64,000 bases of DNA. It comes from JACVRW01 sp034664005. GTDB taxonomy: Bacteria > Actinomycetota > Thermoleophilia > Solirubrobacterales > Thermoleophilaceae. Below are positions 1 through 8,574 of this stretch, piece after piece (positions within the stretch are counted from its first letter, which is position 1; each line of letters starts with the position of its first letter). The notes below the pieces were generated by a model, which worked only from the letters and a program-made list of their open reading frames with translations, was not told the DNA's origin and did not search any database. The DNA lies in the NCBI GenBank assembly GCA_034664005.1, contig JAXDIL010000126.1, positions 15,617-79,616 of the forward strand, given 5' to 3'. The translations under genes and the position numbers were made by a program.

Positions 1-756
1 AGCTCGGGCATCGGCGCCGCCACGGCGCTGGCGCTCGCCGAGCGCGGCATGGACGTGGCCATCACCTGGGCCAGCGGCGAGGAGCGCGCCGCGGCGGTTG
101 TCGGACGCGCTCAGGAGCTGGGCGCGCGCGCCGGCGCGTGGCAACTCGACCTCTCCGAGCCGGCGCGGGCCGACGAGCTGGTCGCGGGCGTGCTGGCCGA
201 GCTCGGCCGGATCGACGTGCTCGTGAACTGCGCGGGCGTCAACCGGCGCGCGGAGCTGACCGAGGAGACGCTCGACGAGTTCCAGCGCGTCCTGACCGTC
301 AACCTCGCCGGGCCGTGGGCGATGGCGCGCGCCGTGGCGCCGCACATGATCGAGCGCGGATCCGGCCGGATCGTGAACGTCTCGTCCGTCCTCGCGTTCG
401 CCCCGCTGAGCGGGGGCGGTGCCTACTGCGCCTCGAAGTCGGCGCTCGAGGCGCTCACGCGCGTGCTGGCGCTGGAGCTCGCGCCGCATGGGATCAACGT
501 CAACGCTGTCGCCCCCGGCCACGCCGCGACGCCGATGAACTACGCGGAGCCCTTCGACGTCCACTCGCAGCCGCGCCCGACGATCCCCATGGGCCGCGCC
601 GCGGACCCTGCGGAGATCGCGAACGTGATCGCGTTCCTGGCCTCGGGCGAGGCGAGCTATGTGAACGGCGCGAGCCTCCTCGTCGACGGCGGGCTCCTGC
701 TCGCGTCGGGGCCCGAGTCGATGCAGCGGGCTGCGGGGCTTCCCGCGAAGCGATGA
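1..756 (+). CDS. SDR-family oxidoreductase, N-terminus outside the window
   Basis: Short-chain dehydrogenase/reductase acting on a hydroxyl or carbonyl with NAD(P)(H) in the cytosol. The frame is open from base 1; its first codons read SSGIG, the end of the TGxxxGIG cofactor motif, so only about a dozen residues are missing. NCAG, NVSS and YCASK (Tyr142, Lys146 counted from base 1) supply the usual structural and catalytic residues, and the C-terminus ends in the common VDGG region. The stop overlaps the next start (ATGA), so it leads or belongs to an operon with a Gfo-type dehydrogenase. Substrate unknown; a sugar or cyclitol is likely from context. Confidence 0.93.
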   Translation, partial: SSGIGAATALALAERGMDVAITWASGEERAAAVVGRAQELGARAGAWQLDLSEPARADELVAGVLAELGRIDVLVNCAGVNRRAELTEETLDEFQRVLTVNLAGPWAMARAVAPHMIERGSGRIVNVSSVLAFAPLSGGGAYCASKSALEALTRVLALELAPHGINVNAVAPGHAATPMNYAEPFDVHSQPRPTIPMGRAADPAEIANVIAFLASGEASYVNGASLLVDGGLLLASGPESMQRAAGLPAKR

Positions 757-1859
757 GCGAAGGACGCCGTCTGCGGGCCGGTGTCGTCGGCGGCGGGCTG
801 ATCGCTCAGGCTGCCCACCTCCCGAACCTCCGCCGGCTCGGCTCCCGCTTCGAGCTGGCGGCGCTCGCCGACCCGAGCGAGCGCATCTGCGAGGCGATGG
901 CCGCGCGCTTCGCGCCGCTCAGGACCTACGCGCACTGGGAGGAAATGCTCGCCCGGGAGGAGCTTGACTGCCTGGTCGTGTGCTCGCCTCACGCCACTCA
1001 CACGGAGGTGACGCTCGCCGCGCTCGGCGCGGGCCTGCACGTGCTCGTGGAAAAGCCGCTGTGCATGAACACGGCGGACGCCGACGCGATCGTCAGGGCC
1101 GCCGGCGAGGCCGAGCGCGTGGTGATGGTGGGCTATATGAAGCGCTACGACCCCGCCGTGCGGAGCGCATACGAGCGCGTCGCGCCCGATGCCCGGGCGC
1201 TTCGCTTCGTCGACGTCGTGACCTACGACCCCTGGATGGCGCGGCCGCCGTTCTTCCGCGAGGACGAGCTCGTGCGCGGTGAGCCGCCGTCGAGCGCGGC
1301 CTCCGAGGCGCTCTCGAAGGCCGAGCGCGAGCAGGTCGAGGCCGCCGTGGGGCGCGGCGACTCCGCGGCCGTCAAGGCGTTCGGCTACGTCTACCTCGCC
1401 TGCCTCGTCCACGACGTGAACCTCGTCCATGGCGCGCTCGAGCGCGGGGGAGTCCAGCTGCCGCTAGAGCCGGTCTCGGCGGGGCACTGGGCGGGCGGTC
1501 GCGCGGCGAGCGTGGCCTGGCTGCTGCCGTCCGGCGGGCGCTGGCACTGCACCTGGCTGTTGCTGGAGGAGCTCGAGGAGTTCAGAGAGGCGGTGTCCTT
1601 CTACGCTGCGAACGCGGTGCATCGCCTCACCTTCCCCGCTCCATACCTGCGCCAGGCGCCGACGGTGCTCGAGTCGATCGGGGCGAGCGCGGGCGCCACG
1701 ACCAGATCGGTCGAGCACGCGCTCCACGAGAGCTACATGGCGGAGCTCGAGCACTTCCACGACTGCATCGCTCGTGGAGTCCGCTGCGAGACGCCGGCGG
1801 AGCAGGCGCGGGCCGACATCGAGGCGCTCCAGCAGGCGTTCGTGCTCGCGGGCCGATGA
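753..1859 (+). CDS. Gfo/Idh/MocA-family oxidoreductase
   Basis: NAD(P)-dependent dehydrogenase of the glucose-fructose oxidoreductase/inositol dehydrogenase family, 368 aa. The N-terminal Rossmann fold is visible as VVGGGLIAQ near residues 8-16, followed by the EKPL motif (here VEKPLCMN) near residue 100 that holds the conserved lysine. The expected C-terminal alpha/beta dimerisation domain follows. ATG at 753 is chosen because it overlaps the upstream TGA by four bases; upstream sequence in the same frame shadows the SDR gene. The gene overlaps the deacetylase gene downstream. Probably oxidises a sugar, inositol or derivative; exact substrate not readable. Confidence 0.92.
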   Translation: MSEGRRLRAGVVGGGLIAQAAHLPNLRRLGSRFELAALADPSERICEAMAARFAPLRTYAHWEEMLAREELDCLVVCSPHATHTEVTLAALGAGLHVLVEKPLCMNTADADAIVRAAGEAERVVMVGYMKRYDPAVRSAYERVAPDARALRFVDVVTYDPWMARPPFFREDELVRGEPPSSAASEALSKAEREQVEAAVGRGDSAAVKAFGYVYLACLVHDVNLVHGALERGGVQLPLEPVSAGHWAGGRAASVAWLLPSGGRWHCTWLLLEELEEFREAVSFYAANAVHRLTFPAPYLRQAPTVLESIGASAGATTRSVEHALHESYMAELEHFHDCIARGVRCETPAEQARADIEALQQAFVLAGR

Positions 1860-2623
1860 GCTCGGCCGCCACAGCCACCGTGTGCCTCACCTTCGACGTG
1901 GACGCCGAGGCCGGCCTTGGTCCCGACGTGGGCCCCGAACGGCTCTCCTCCCACTCCGAGCGGCGCTTCGGCATCACGCGCGGCCTGCCACGCATCCTCG
2001 ACCTGCTCGAGCGCCTGGAGGCTCGCGGGACTTTCTACGTCCCGGGCGCCACCGTGGAGCGCCATCCCGAGGCGATCAGGGCGATCGTCGAGCGCGGTCA
2101 CGAGGTGGGCCACCACGGGCACAACCACCTCGACGAGCACGAGCTGACGCCCGACGAGGCGCGCGCGGAGATCGAGCTCGGGCTGCGCGCCCTCGCGGCG
2201 ATCGGCGTGGTTCCGAAGGGCTACCGCTCGCCCTCATGGGAGCTCACGGAGACGACGCTGGGGCTCCTCCACGAGCACGGTTTCGCCTACGACAGCAGCT
2301 GCATGGGCGACGACCGCCCCTACTTCGAGGGCCCGCCCGACCGCCGGATCCTCGAGCTGCCCGTGCACTGGAGCCTCGACGACTGGCCCTTCTTTGGCGC
2401 AGGCCCGGCGCGGCCCGCCGGAGACGTGCGGCCCTGGCTCGAGACCTGGCAGACCGAGCTCGAGCAGGCCGTCGACGACGCGCGCCTCGTCACGCTCACG
2501 ATGCACCCTGAGATCGTCGGCCGCGGCTACCGCCTCCGTGCGCTCGCCGCCTGGCTCATCGAGCTGCGCGAGCGCGGCATCCGCTTCGCCACCCACGAGG
2601 ACGCGGCCGCGGGGCTCTCGTGA
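1856..2623 (+). CDS. Polysaccharide deacetylase (NodB-fold) family protein
   Basis: Metal-dependent carbohydrate esterase-4/NodB-homology hydrolase of 255 aa, expected to remove an N-acyl group or open an amide ring. TFDVDAE near residues 11-17 carries the catalytic and metal aspartates, GHHGHNHLDEH near residue 83 the metal histidines, and RSPSWE the third motif. No signal peptide is visible, so it is cytoplasmic, as in the PuuE/cyclic-amide branch of the family rather than cell-wall deacetylases. ATG overlaps the previous TGA and its own TGA overlaps the next GTG, placing it inside a tightly coupled four-gene operon. Confidence 0.9.
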   Translation: MSSAATATVCLTFDVDAEAGLGPDVGPERLSSHSERRFGITRGLPRILDLLERLEARGTFYVPGATVERHPEAIRAIVERGHEVGHHGHNHLDEHELTPDEARAEIELGLRALAAIGVVPKGYRSPSWELTETTLGLLHEHGFAYDSSCMGDDRPYFEGPPDRRILELPVHWSLDDWPFFGAGPARPAGDVRPWLETWQTELEQAVDDARLVTLTMHPEIVGRGYRLRALAAWLIELRERGIRFATHEDAAAGLS

Positions 2624-3735
2624 CGATCCCCGGACTGGCGCTCCACCACTCGGCCGAGCCCACGCCAGGCGAGCGCGGTCTCGCGCTCGGGCGCGCGCAG
2701 GTGGGCCCGGTCGCGAACACAGTCGCGGTATACACGCGGCTGTTCTCCGAGGACGTGGGGCTCGACGGCGGCGAGGTCGAGCGGCTCGGCCACGAGCTGG
2801 GCTCGCGGCTCGCCGAGCTGCGGCCGGACCTGATGGACGAGATCGAGGGGATCGCTTCGGGCGCCGGCCAGCGCGCGGCGGTCCTCCTCGCGGTGAACGC
2901 GCGCACCGAGCTGCTCGCCGGCGGCGCGCTCGCCACCGGCAGCGGCGAGTGCTCCGTGGCGGCGAGGGTCGGCTCACGCGACGGCGCCCACACGATGCTC
3001 GCCCAGAACTGGGACTTCCACCCCGACCTGGCCGGCTCGCGCCTGGTCTGGACGGTCGAGCGGAGCGACGGCTGGTTCGCCACGTTCACCGAGGCGGGCA
3101 TCGTGGCGAAGACCGGCCTGAACAGCTCGGGCCTCGCCATCACGCTGAACTTCCTCTCCTCGAGCGCCGACGGCGGGATCGACGGGGTGCCCGTCCACGT
3201 CGTCCTCCGCATGCTGCTCGACAGCTGTGACGACGCCCGGGCCGCCGAGCGCCTGATCGACTCGCTCCGGATGTCGTCGTCCGCCTGCATCACCGTGGTG
3301 TCGGACGGGGCGCGCGGCACGGGAGCGGCCACGTCGTACGAGCTCTCCCCGCTCGCCACCCAGCCCGTGCCGGCGGACGACCGCGGCGCGCTCGCGCACA
3401 CGAACCACTTCCTGGCGGCGCAGCCGGCGCGTGACCTCACGCTGGAGGGACACGGCGCGGCGAGCACCCTGAGGCGGCTGGCACACGTGCGGGCGGGGCT
3501 GCGGCAGATAGGCGACGGCAGCGCGGTCGAGGACCTGCGCGCGCTCCTCTCGGCCGAACAGCAGCAGGAGCCGGTCTACCGGCGCACCGACGAGTCGCTC
3601 CCGTGGGTCGAGCGGAGCGCGACGCTCGCGACCGTCGTCTACGACGTGACGGCGCGCCGCATGTGGATCCGCGCCGACGGCGGCCCCGAAACGGGCCTCA
3701 CCGAGCTAACGCTCCCTCGCGCGACCGGGGCATAA
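2620..3735 (+). CDS. C45-type autoproteolytic acyltransferase/hydrolase
   Basis: Ntn-hydrolase of the peptidase C45 / acyl-CoA:6-aminopenicillanic-acid acyltransferase-like family, 371 aa. Members self-cleave to expose an N-terminal Cys that attacks amides. The likely nucleophile is the Cys in SGECSVAA near residue 110; MLAQNWDF and AHTNHF are family hallmarks downstream. No signal peptide. GTG at 2620 overlaps the deacetylase stop. Together with the deacetylase it gives the operon two amide-processing enzymes beside two dehydrogenases, suggesting breakdown or tailoring of an N-acylated sugar or cyclitol; that role is inference. Confidence 0.85.
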   Translation: MTIPGLALHHSAEPTPGERGLALGRAQVGPVANTVAVYTRLFSEDVGLDGGEVERLGHELGSRLAELRPDLMDEIEGIASGAGQRAAVLLAVNARTELLAGGALATGSGECSVAARVGSRDGAHTMLAQNWDFHPDLAGSRLVWTVERSDGWFATFTEAGIVAKTGLNSSGLAITLNFLSSSADGGIDGVPVHVVLRMLLDSCDDARAAERLIDSLRMSSSACITVVSDGARGTGAATSYELSPLATQPVPADDRGALAHTNHFLAAQPARDLTLEGHGAASTLRRLAHVRAGLRQIGDGSAVEDLRALLSAEQQQEPVYRRTDESLPWVERSATLATVVYDVTARRMWIRADGGPETGLTELTLPRATGA

Positions 3736-3763
3736 CCAACCGCTCCCGTTTAGGGTTTGGACA

Positions 3764-3991
3764 ATGCTCAGGCTCGCTGTCCAGTTCACATTCCTGCCCG
3801 ACCCTGTCGATATGGGATTCGTGGGCACCGGGTCGGCCGTGGGCGCCGTGCTGGCCGGCCTCGTCGCGTACGTCTCCGGCCTGACCTTGGAGGAAACGGC
3901 GACACAAGCGGGTAATGGAGCGGTGGCGGTGGGCACAGCGGCTATGGCGATTTGGGTCCTCGGCATGCTCGGTCTACAGTTAGGTGAGTGA
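3764..3991 (+). CDS. Small membrane protein, function unknown
   Basis: 75-aa protein not recognised as a family. Two hydrophobic stretches (about residues 18-40 and 52-72) with several small residues suggest two membrane helices. Third codon positions are mostly G or C, supporting coding. It starts 28 bases after the C45 gene and its TGA overlaps the ATG of the next small gene by one base (TGATG), so the two are probably translated together. No function proposed. Confidence 0.55.
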   Translation: MLRLAVQFTFLPDPVDMGFVGTGSAVGAVLAGLVAYVSGLTLEETATQAGNGAVAVGTAAMAIWVLGMLGLQLGE

Positions 3992-4248
3992 TGAGCGATC
4001 GCACCGCAGTACTTAGGGGCATCATCTTCGTGTCGGTACTCGCTGCGGCAGTGGCGATGGCGGTCGCCTCGATAGCGCCCGGCGCCGGAGAGGCGGCGGT
4101 CGCGGTCGCGCTGACCGTGTCTTTCCTGTTCTCGTTGTTCGCAACACGGCGTGCGTCGAGCCACCGGCGCGCACGGCACGCGACGGGCTCGGCCAGCGCC
4201 GGCCGTGGGACTCGCTACGAGGGCGAGCCCGCGGGCGTGCCGCACTAG
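3991..4248 (+). CDS. Small membrane protein, partner of the preceding gene
   Basis: 85-aa protein starting MSDRTAVLRG, with two hydrophobic segments (about residues 8-28 and 34-50) and a basic, Arg-rich cytoplasmic tail. ATG at 3991 is preferred over GTG at 3988 because it forms a TGATG junction with the upstream gene. No family recognised. A perfect 13-bp hairpin 25 bases beyond the stop probably terminates the transcript. Confidence 0.5.
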   Translation: MSDRTAVLRGIIFVSVLAAAVAMAVASIAPGAGEAAVAVALTVSFLFSLFATRRASSHRRARHATGSASAGRGTRYEGEPAGVPH

Positions 4249-4272
4249 TCGCAGCTCGGGAGCCGTGAAACA

Positions 4273-4307
4273 CGACGAGGCGGCACCCGTTGGATGCCGC
4301 CTCGTCG
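4273..4307. terminator. Bidirectional terminator hairpin
   Basis: Perfect 13-bp inverted repeat: CGACGAGGCGGCA at 4273-4285 pairs with TGCCGCCTCGTCG at 4295-4307 around a 9-base loop. It lies between two convergent transcription units (small membrane genes on plus, ABC importer on minus) and is preceded by AAA and followed by ATT, so it can work in both directions. Confidence 0.85.
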
Positions 4308-4323
4308 ATTCGGACGTGCGGTC

Positions 4324-5295
4324 CTAGCCCTCCCAGCTGTCGGCGTTCGTCTTGTCGACGACGGTGGTCGGGATCGTCTTCGAGGCCGGCACCTGCTCGC
4401 CCTTCGCAGCCGCGAGCGCCGACAGGAACGCCTCGGCGCCCAGCTCCTTCGCCGACCAGCCAGCGGTGGCGTCGAGCGTGCCCGCCTTGATGGCGTCGAC
4501 CGCCTCCGGCTGAGCGTCGAAGGAGATGATCAGCGCATCCGAGCCTGAGGCCTTGAAGGCCGGCAGGGCGCCCATCGTCTGCGTGTCGCTCGTCGAGAAG
4601 ACGGCATCCACGTCGGGATGGGCGGCGAGCAGATCCTCGGCCACCTTGCGCGCCTTCGCGCGGTCACATTCCGCATCGAGCGTGGCCACTACCTTGAAGC
4701 CGTCGCCGGCGCCCTCCTTGAAGCCGTCGACGCGCGCCTGGGTCACCGGGTGCCCGGCCACGCAGACGATCAGGCCGACGTCGCCGCCATCCGGCAGCTG
4801 CCCCTTGAGCCACTCGCCGGCGGCCAGTCCGCCAGCGCCGTTGTCGGTCCCGACGTAGCCCGCGTACTGGCTCTTCAGCTCGTCCGCGGGCGCATCGAAG
4901 AGCACGAGCGGGATGTCCTGGTCGATGACACGCGTCAGCACCGGGATCAGCGGCTTGGTGTCGGACCCGTTGACGGCGATCACGTCCACGCCCTTCGCGG
5001 TCGCGTCCTCGATCAGGGAAACGACCTGATCGGCCGAGGTCCGCGAGCGGCCCGCCGATACGGAGACGTCCGCCTCGGGATGCTTGGCCGCTTCAGCCTC
5101 GATGCCGTCCTTCTGGGCGACGTAGAACGGGTTGTCGAGCGCCGCGAGGATGAAGCTCATCGTGACCTTCTCCTCGGTTGCGGCGCTGCCCTTCTTGTCT
5201 CCGCCGCCAGACTTGTCGTCGTCGCCGCCGCACGCGGCGACCCCAAGAGCGAGCGCACACGCGCACGCTGCAACAACCGGCCAACTTCCCTTCAT
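4324..5295 (-). CDS. Sugar ABC transporter substrate-binding lipoprotein
   Basis: Extracytoplasmic receptor of a ribose/fructose-type (CUT2) importer, 323 aa, periplasmic-binding protein 4 fold. A signal peptide ends in the lipobox GVAAC (Cys near residue 20), followed by an Asp/Gly/Lys-rich linker. Typical family segments include LDNPFY near residue 52, a D-A-P-type ligand loop and FSTSDTQTMGAL. ATG at 5295 is set by a GGAGG sequence eight bases upstream and by the lipoprotein signal; the longer upstream frame is a shadow of the ATPase gene. Last gene of a three-gene minus-strand operon, overlapping the ATPase stop by four bases. Confidence 0.93.
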   Translation of the reverse strand: MKGSWPVVAACACALALGVAACGGDDDKSGGGDKKGSAATEEKVTMSFILAALDNPFYVAQKDGIEAEAAKHPEADVSVSAGRSRTSADQVVSLIEDATAKGVDVIAVNGSDTKPLIPVLTRVIDQDIPLVLFDAPADELKSQYAGYVGTDNGAGGLAAGEWLKGQLPDGGDVGLIVCVAGHPVTQARVDGFKEGAGDGFKVVATLDAECDRAKARKVAEDLLAAHPDVDAVFSTSDTQTMGALPAFKASGSDALIISFDAQPEAVDAIKAGTLDATAGWSAKELGAEAFLSALAAAKGEQVPASKTIPTTVVDKTNADSWEG

Positions 5296-6080
5296 TTGGA
5301 ACCTCCGTCGTCGGGGCCTTGTCGTTGGGACGCTCCCGACTCGCCACCCACGATCAGCGCAACGAGGCGCTCGTGGTTCTCGCGAGACGGGACCGCCTCT
5401 CCCACCCGCCGGCCCTGGCGGAGGACGACCGCACGGTCGGCTACCTCCATGACGTGCTCGAGGTTGTGGGAGATCAAGATCGTTGAGACGCCGTGCTCCG
5501 GCAGGCGCTTGATGAGGTCGAGGATGTGGCGCGACTCGCGCAGCCCGAGCGCCGCGGTGGGCTCGTCGAGGATCACGACGCGCGTCGCGAAGGCCACGGC
5601 GCGAATCACGGCAACGGCCTGGCGCTGGCCGCCCGACATGACGCCGATGGACTGCGTGGAGTCGCGGATACGCACCCCGAGGCGGTCCAGGTGCTCCTGC
5701 CACTCCTGGGCCATCTGCCGCTCCTGGAGGAAGGCGAGCCGGCGAAGCCAGCGCGGGCCCGTGAGCTCGCGGCCGATGAAGAAGTTCGCGGTCGCGCTGA
5801 GGTTGTCGAACAGCGCGAGGTCCTGGAAGAGCGTCTCGACGCCGGCGCGCCTCGCGTCGACGGGCGAGCGGAACGCCGCCGGCTCGCCGTCGAGCAGGAT
5901 CTCGCCCTGATCGAGCGGCTGCGCGCCCGCGAGGGCCTTGATCAGCGTCGACTTCCCGGCGCCGTTGTCGCCGAGCAACGCGAGCGTCTCGCCCTTGTGG
6001 AGGTCGAGGTCGACGTCCACGAGAGCGCGCACCGCGCCGTAGCTCTTGGTTGCGCCCCTCACCTCGAGCAGAGCGCTCAC
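5292..6080 (-). CDS. Sugar ABC transporter ATP-binding protein (single-domain, FrcA-like)
   Basis: 262-aa ATPase energising the adjacent importer. Walker A GDNGAGKST is near residue 38, the signature MSGGQRQAVA near 140, Walker B VVILDEPTAAL near 160 and the switch histidine in ISHN near 194. It has one nucleotide-binding domain, whereas many CUT2 systems use a duplicated ATPase of about 500 aa; single-domain versions occur in FrcABC-type transporters. GTG at 6080 gives a normal N-terminus and overlaps the permease stop; the longer upstream frame shadows the permease. Confidence 0.93.
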   Translation of the reverse strand: MSALLEVRGATKSYGAVRALVDVDLDLHKGETLALLGDNGAGKSTLIKALAGAQPLDQGEILLDGEPAAFRSPVDARRAGVETLFQDLALFDNLSATANFFIGRELTGPRWLRRLAFLQERQMAQEWQEHLDRLGVRIRDSTQSIGVMSGGQRQAVAVIRAVAFATRVVILDEPTAALGLRESRHILDLIKRLPEHGVSTILISHNLEHVMEVADRAVVLRQGRRVGEAVPSRENHERLVALIVGGESGASQRQGPDDGGSK

Positions 6081-7120
6081 GCCGCTGCCCGCCCGGCTCG
6101 CAATCGCTCCTCCAGGTGCCCGCGCAGGACGTCGAGCTCGAGCGAGACGATCACGAGCACGCCGATCGCGACCATCTGCCAGAACGGCTCCACGTCCAGC
6201 AGGTTCAGACCGTTGCGCATGACGGCGATGATCAGAGCGCCCGCCACGACGTTCCAGACGCCGCCACGGCCGCCGAAGAAGCTCGCCCCGCCGATGATCA
6301 CCGCGGTGATCGCATCGAGCTCGACGAGCGTGCCCGCGTTCGGGTCGCCGACGCCGGTGCGGCCCGCGACGAGGATGCCGGCAATGCCCGCGGACAGCCC
6401 GCAGAGCGCGTAGACCGAGATCAGGACGCGGTCGACCGGGATGCCGAGCCGACGCGCGCCCTCGGGGTCGCCGCCGACCGCGTAGATCCAGCGGCCCCAC
6501 TGGGTCTTCGTCGTCATGACCCAGGCGACGGTCGCGAGAACGACCACGAGGGCGGCGGGAACGGGGATGGGGCCGAGCTTGTCCGCGCCCGTCGCGGCGA
6601 CGACCGACGGCATGCCGACGTTGACCTGGGCGTCCGCCACCAGCAGCGCGACGCCGCGCACGATGCTGAGCGTCCCGAGCGTGACGATGAAGGCGTTCAG
6701 GATGCGCCCCTTGACGAGGATCACCCCGTTCATGAGCCCGACGGCGAGGCCGACCGCGAGCATGACCAGCACGACGCCGAAGCCGCTCGACGCGAACGAG
6801 CCGTCGAGCGCCATCGCCCCGAGCACGCCCGAGAGCGCCACGATGGAGCCGACCGACAGGTCGATCCCGCGCGTCAGGATCACGAGCAGCTGCCCGAGCG
6901 CCAGCACTGCCACGATCGAGACCTGGAAGCCGAGGTTCGTGACGTTCCGCTCGGTCAGGAAGACGGGCGTGAGAGCCGCGAGCGCCACGCAGAGGACGAG
7001 GAGGATGAGAATCGGCCCGAGTTGCAGGACCCGCAGCCCGAGGGCAAGCGTTCTCGCGGGATCGTCCGGCCCCGCCGTGGCGGCCTCCTGAGGAGCCCTT
7101 GAGTGATTCAATCTCTGCAC
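6077..7120 (-). CDS. Sugar ABC transporter permease (CUT2/RbsC-like)
   Basis: Integral membrane subunit of the importer, about 347 aa with eight to ten hydrophobic helices and the family segments TRGIDLSVGSIV and YAVGGDPEGARRLGI (the ATPase-coupling loop). First gene of the minus-strand permease-ATPase-lipoprotein operon. The start is uncertain: GTG at 7120 is used here; TTG at 7111, preceded by AGGTG, is a strong alternative. The first codons overlap AATCACT-like sequence resembling the nearby operator at 7158-7174. Confidence 0.9.
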   Translation of the reverse strand: MQRLNHSRAPQEAATAGPDDPARTLALGLRVLQLGPILILLVLCVALAALTPVFLTERNVTNLGFQVSIVAVLALGQLLVILTRGIDLSVGSIVALSGVLGAMALDGSFASSGFGVVLVMLAVGLAVGLMNGVILVKGRILNAFIVTLGTLSIVRGVALLVADAQVNVGMPSVVAATGADKLGPIPVPAALVVVLATVAWVMTTKTQWGRWIYAVGGDPEGARRLGIPVDRVLISVYALCGLSAGIAGILVAGRTGVGDPNAGTLVELDAITAVIIGGASFFGGRGGVWNVVAGALIIAVMRNGLNLLDVEPFWQMVAIGVLVIVSLELDVLRGHLEERLRAGRAAA

Positions 7121-7157
7121 CTGAAGCGGTACTTTCCCCTTGACCGGCGCAGATGTC

Positions 7158-7174
7158 AAGTGATTAGATGACTT
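7158..7174. promoter_or_regulatory. Putative regulator operator between divergent genes
   Basis: Imperfect palindrome AAGTGATTAGATGACTT lies between the permease start (7120, minus) and the aminotransferase start (7177, plus). Its reverse complement contains GTCATCTAATCAC, matching 11 of 13 bases of the perfect palindrome at 8575-8587. AT-rich in a very GC-rich region. The position suits repression of both divergent units. The binding protein is unknown and no regulator gene is adjacent. Confidence 0.5.
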
Positions 7175-7176
7175 AG

Positions 7177-8529
7177 ATGCCCACGAGCCAACTGAGCCTC
7201 GAAGACGTACGCCCCGCCGAGACAACGGCCGCATCCGCCGCGCTGCTGCAGCGGGCGGCCGCGACGACGCCCGGGGGTGTGAACACCGCGCGGCGCAAGA
7301 TCGACCCGCCGCTCTGCTTCCGCCGCGGGCAGGGCGCCTACCTCGAGGACATGGACGGAAACGTCTACGTCGACTACCACGCCGCGTACGGCGGCGTGTT
7401 CCTGGGGCACTCGCATCCCGCGGTCAGCGCACGCGTCGAGGACGCCGCCCGTAACGCCGTGCTATTCGGCGTCGGGACGACCGAGGTCGAGGTCGAGGTG
7501 GCCGAGCGGCTGGTGCGCCATGTGCCCTCCGCCGACCAGGCCGCGTTCTGCAACAGCGGCTCGGAGGCCACCTTCCACGCGATCCGGCTCGCGAGGGGCA
7601 TCACCGGGCGCGACCGCATCCTGAAGTTCCAGGGCCTCTACCACGGCTTCCACGACTACGTGCTCCGCAACGTGATGAGCGCGCCCGATCGGATCGGGCA
7701 GCGCGACCCGATGTCGGCAGGGATGCTGCCAGCCGCCGTCGACGCCACGCTCGTGTGCCGCTACAACGACCTCGGCGACACGCGCGCAACGCTCGAGGCG
7801 CACGCGGACGAGGTCGCCGCGATCGTCGTCGAGCCGATCGCCCACAACTCGCCGAGCATCCTGCCCGACGCGGACTTCCTCGCGGGTCTCCGGAGGCTGT
7901 GCGACGAGCACGGCGCGCTCCTCATCTTCGACGAGGTGATCACCGGCATCCGCCACCACGTGGGCGGCTACCAGGCCATCTGCGGCGTGATGCCCGACCT
8001 GACCTGCATGGGCAAGGCGCTCGGAAACGGCTACCCGGTGGCCGCGGTCCTGGGACCCGCCGAGCACCTCGAGCGCTTCAACACGACAGCCACCGGCGAC
8101 GTGACCTTCGCCGGCACCACGAACGGAAGCGGCGTGGCGATGGCGGCAGCGGCGGCGACGCTGGCCGAGCTCGAGTCGGGGGCGCTGCACGAGCACGTCT
8201 TCGCGCTCGGCGAGCGCATGCGCGACGGACTGCGCCAGATCGCGGAGGAGATCGGCGTGCCGGTCGTCGTGTCCGGCTACGGCTCGCTCTACGTGATGCT
8301 CTTCATGGAGGGCCCGCTGCACAGCTACGACGACGTCCAGCGAAACGACCACGAGCTGTTCGTGGCCTACCGCAAGGAGCTGGTCCGCCGGGGCGTGTTC
8401 GAGATGCCGGAGAACATCGGTCGCAACCACATCTCCTGCGCGCACAGCGCCGACGACGTGGACCGCTCGCTCGAGATCGCCTCCGAAGCGCTCCACTCGA
8501 CGATTGATCGCAAGGCGCACGACCGTTGA
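7177..8529 (+). CDS. Class III PLP aminotransferase / glutamate-1-semialdehyde aminomutase-like
   Basis: 450-aa PLP enzyme of aminotransferase class III. TTPGGVNTARR near residue 28 and HSHPAV near 88 resemble the glutamate-1-semialdehyde aminomutase branch; FDEVITG near 250 holds the PLP-nitrogen Asp and CMGKALGNGYP near 278 the Schiff-base lysine. Because this entry is isolated from haem genes and sits by a biosynthetic cassette and a sugar importer, a specialised amino-transfer or aminomutase role is more likely than haem synthesis. ATG at 7177 is three bases from an operator-like palindrome, implying tight control or a leaderless start. Confidence 0.88.
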   Translation: MPTSQLSLEDVRPAETTAASAALLQRAAATTPGGVNTARRKIDPPLCFRRGQGAYLEDMDGNVYVDYHAAYGGVFLGHSHPAVSARVEDAARNAVLFGVGTTEVEVEVAERLVRHVPSADQAAFCNSGSEATFHAIRLARGITGRDRILKFQGLYHGFHDYVLRNVMSAPDRIGQRDPMSAGMLPAAVDATLVCRYNDLGDTRATLEAHADEVAAIVVEPIAHNSPSILPDADFLAGLRRLCDEHGALLIFDEVITGIRHHVGGYQAICGVMPDLTCMGKALGNGYPVAAVLGPAEHLERFNTTATGDVTFAGTTNGSGVAMAAAAATLAELESGALHEHVFALGERMRDGLRQIAEEIGVPVVVSGYGSLYVMLFMEGPLHSYDDVQRNDHELFVAYRKELVRRGVFEMPENIGRNHISCAHSADDVDRSLEIASEALHSTIDRKAHDR

Positions 8530-8574
8530 GCGTGCGACAGATCCTGCCGGGATCTAGTACGGTCCAGCGATCCA

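Noticed and set aside
7177..8529. HemL of haem biosynthesis
   Set aside because: Similarity to the aminomutase branch exists, but control by the local operator and position beside an importer and biosynthetic genes make a housekeeping role less likely; not excluded.
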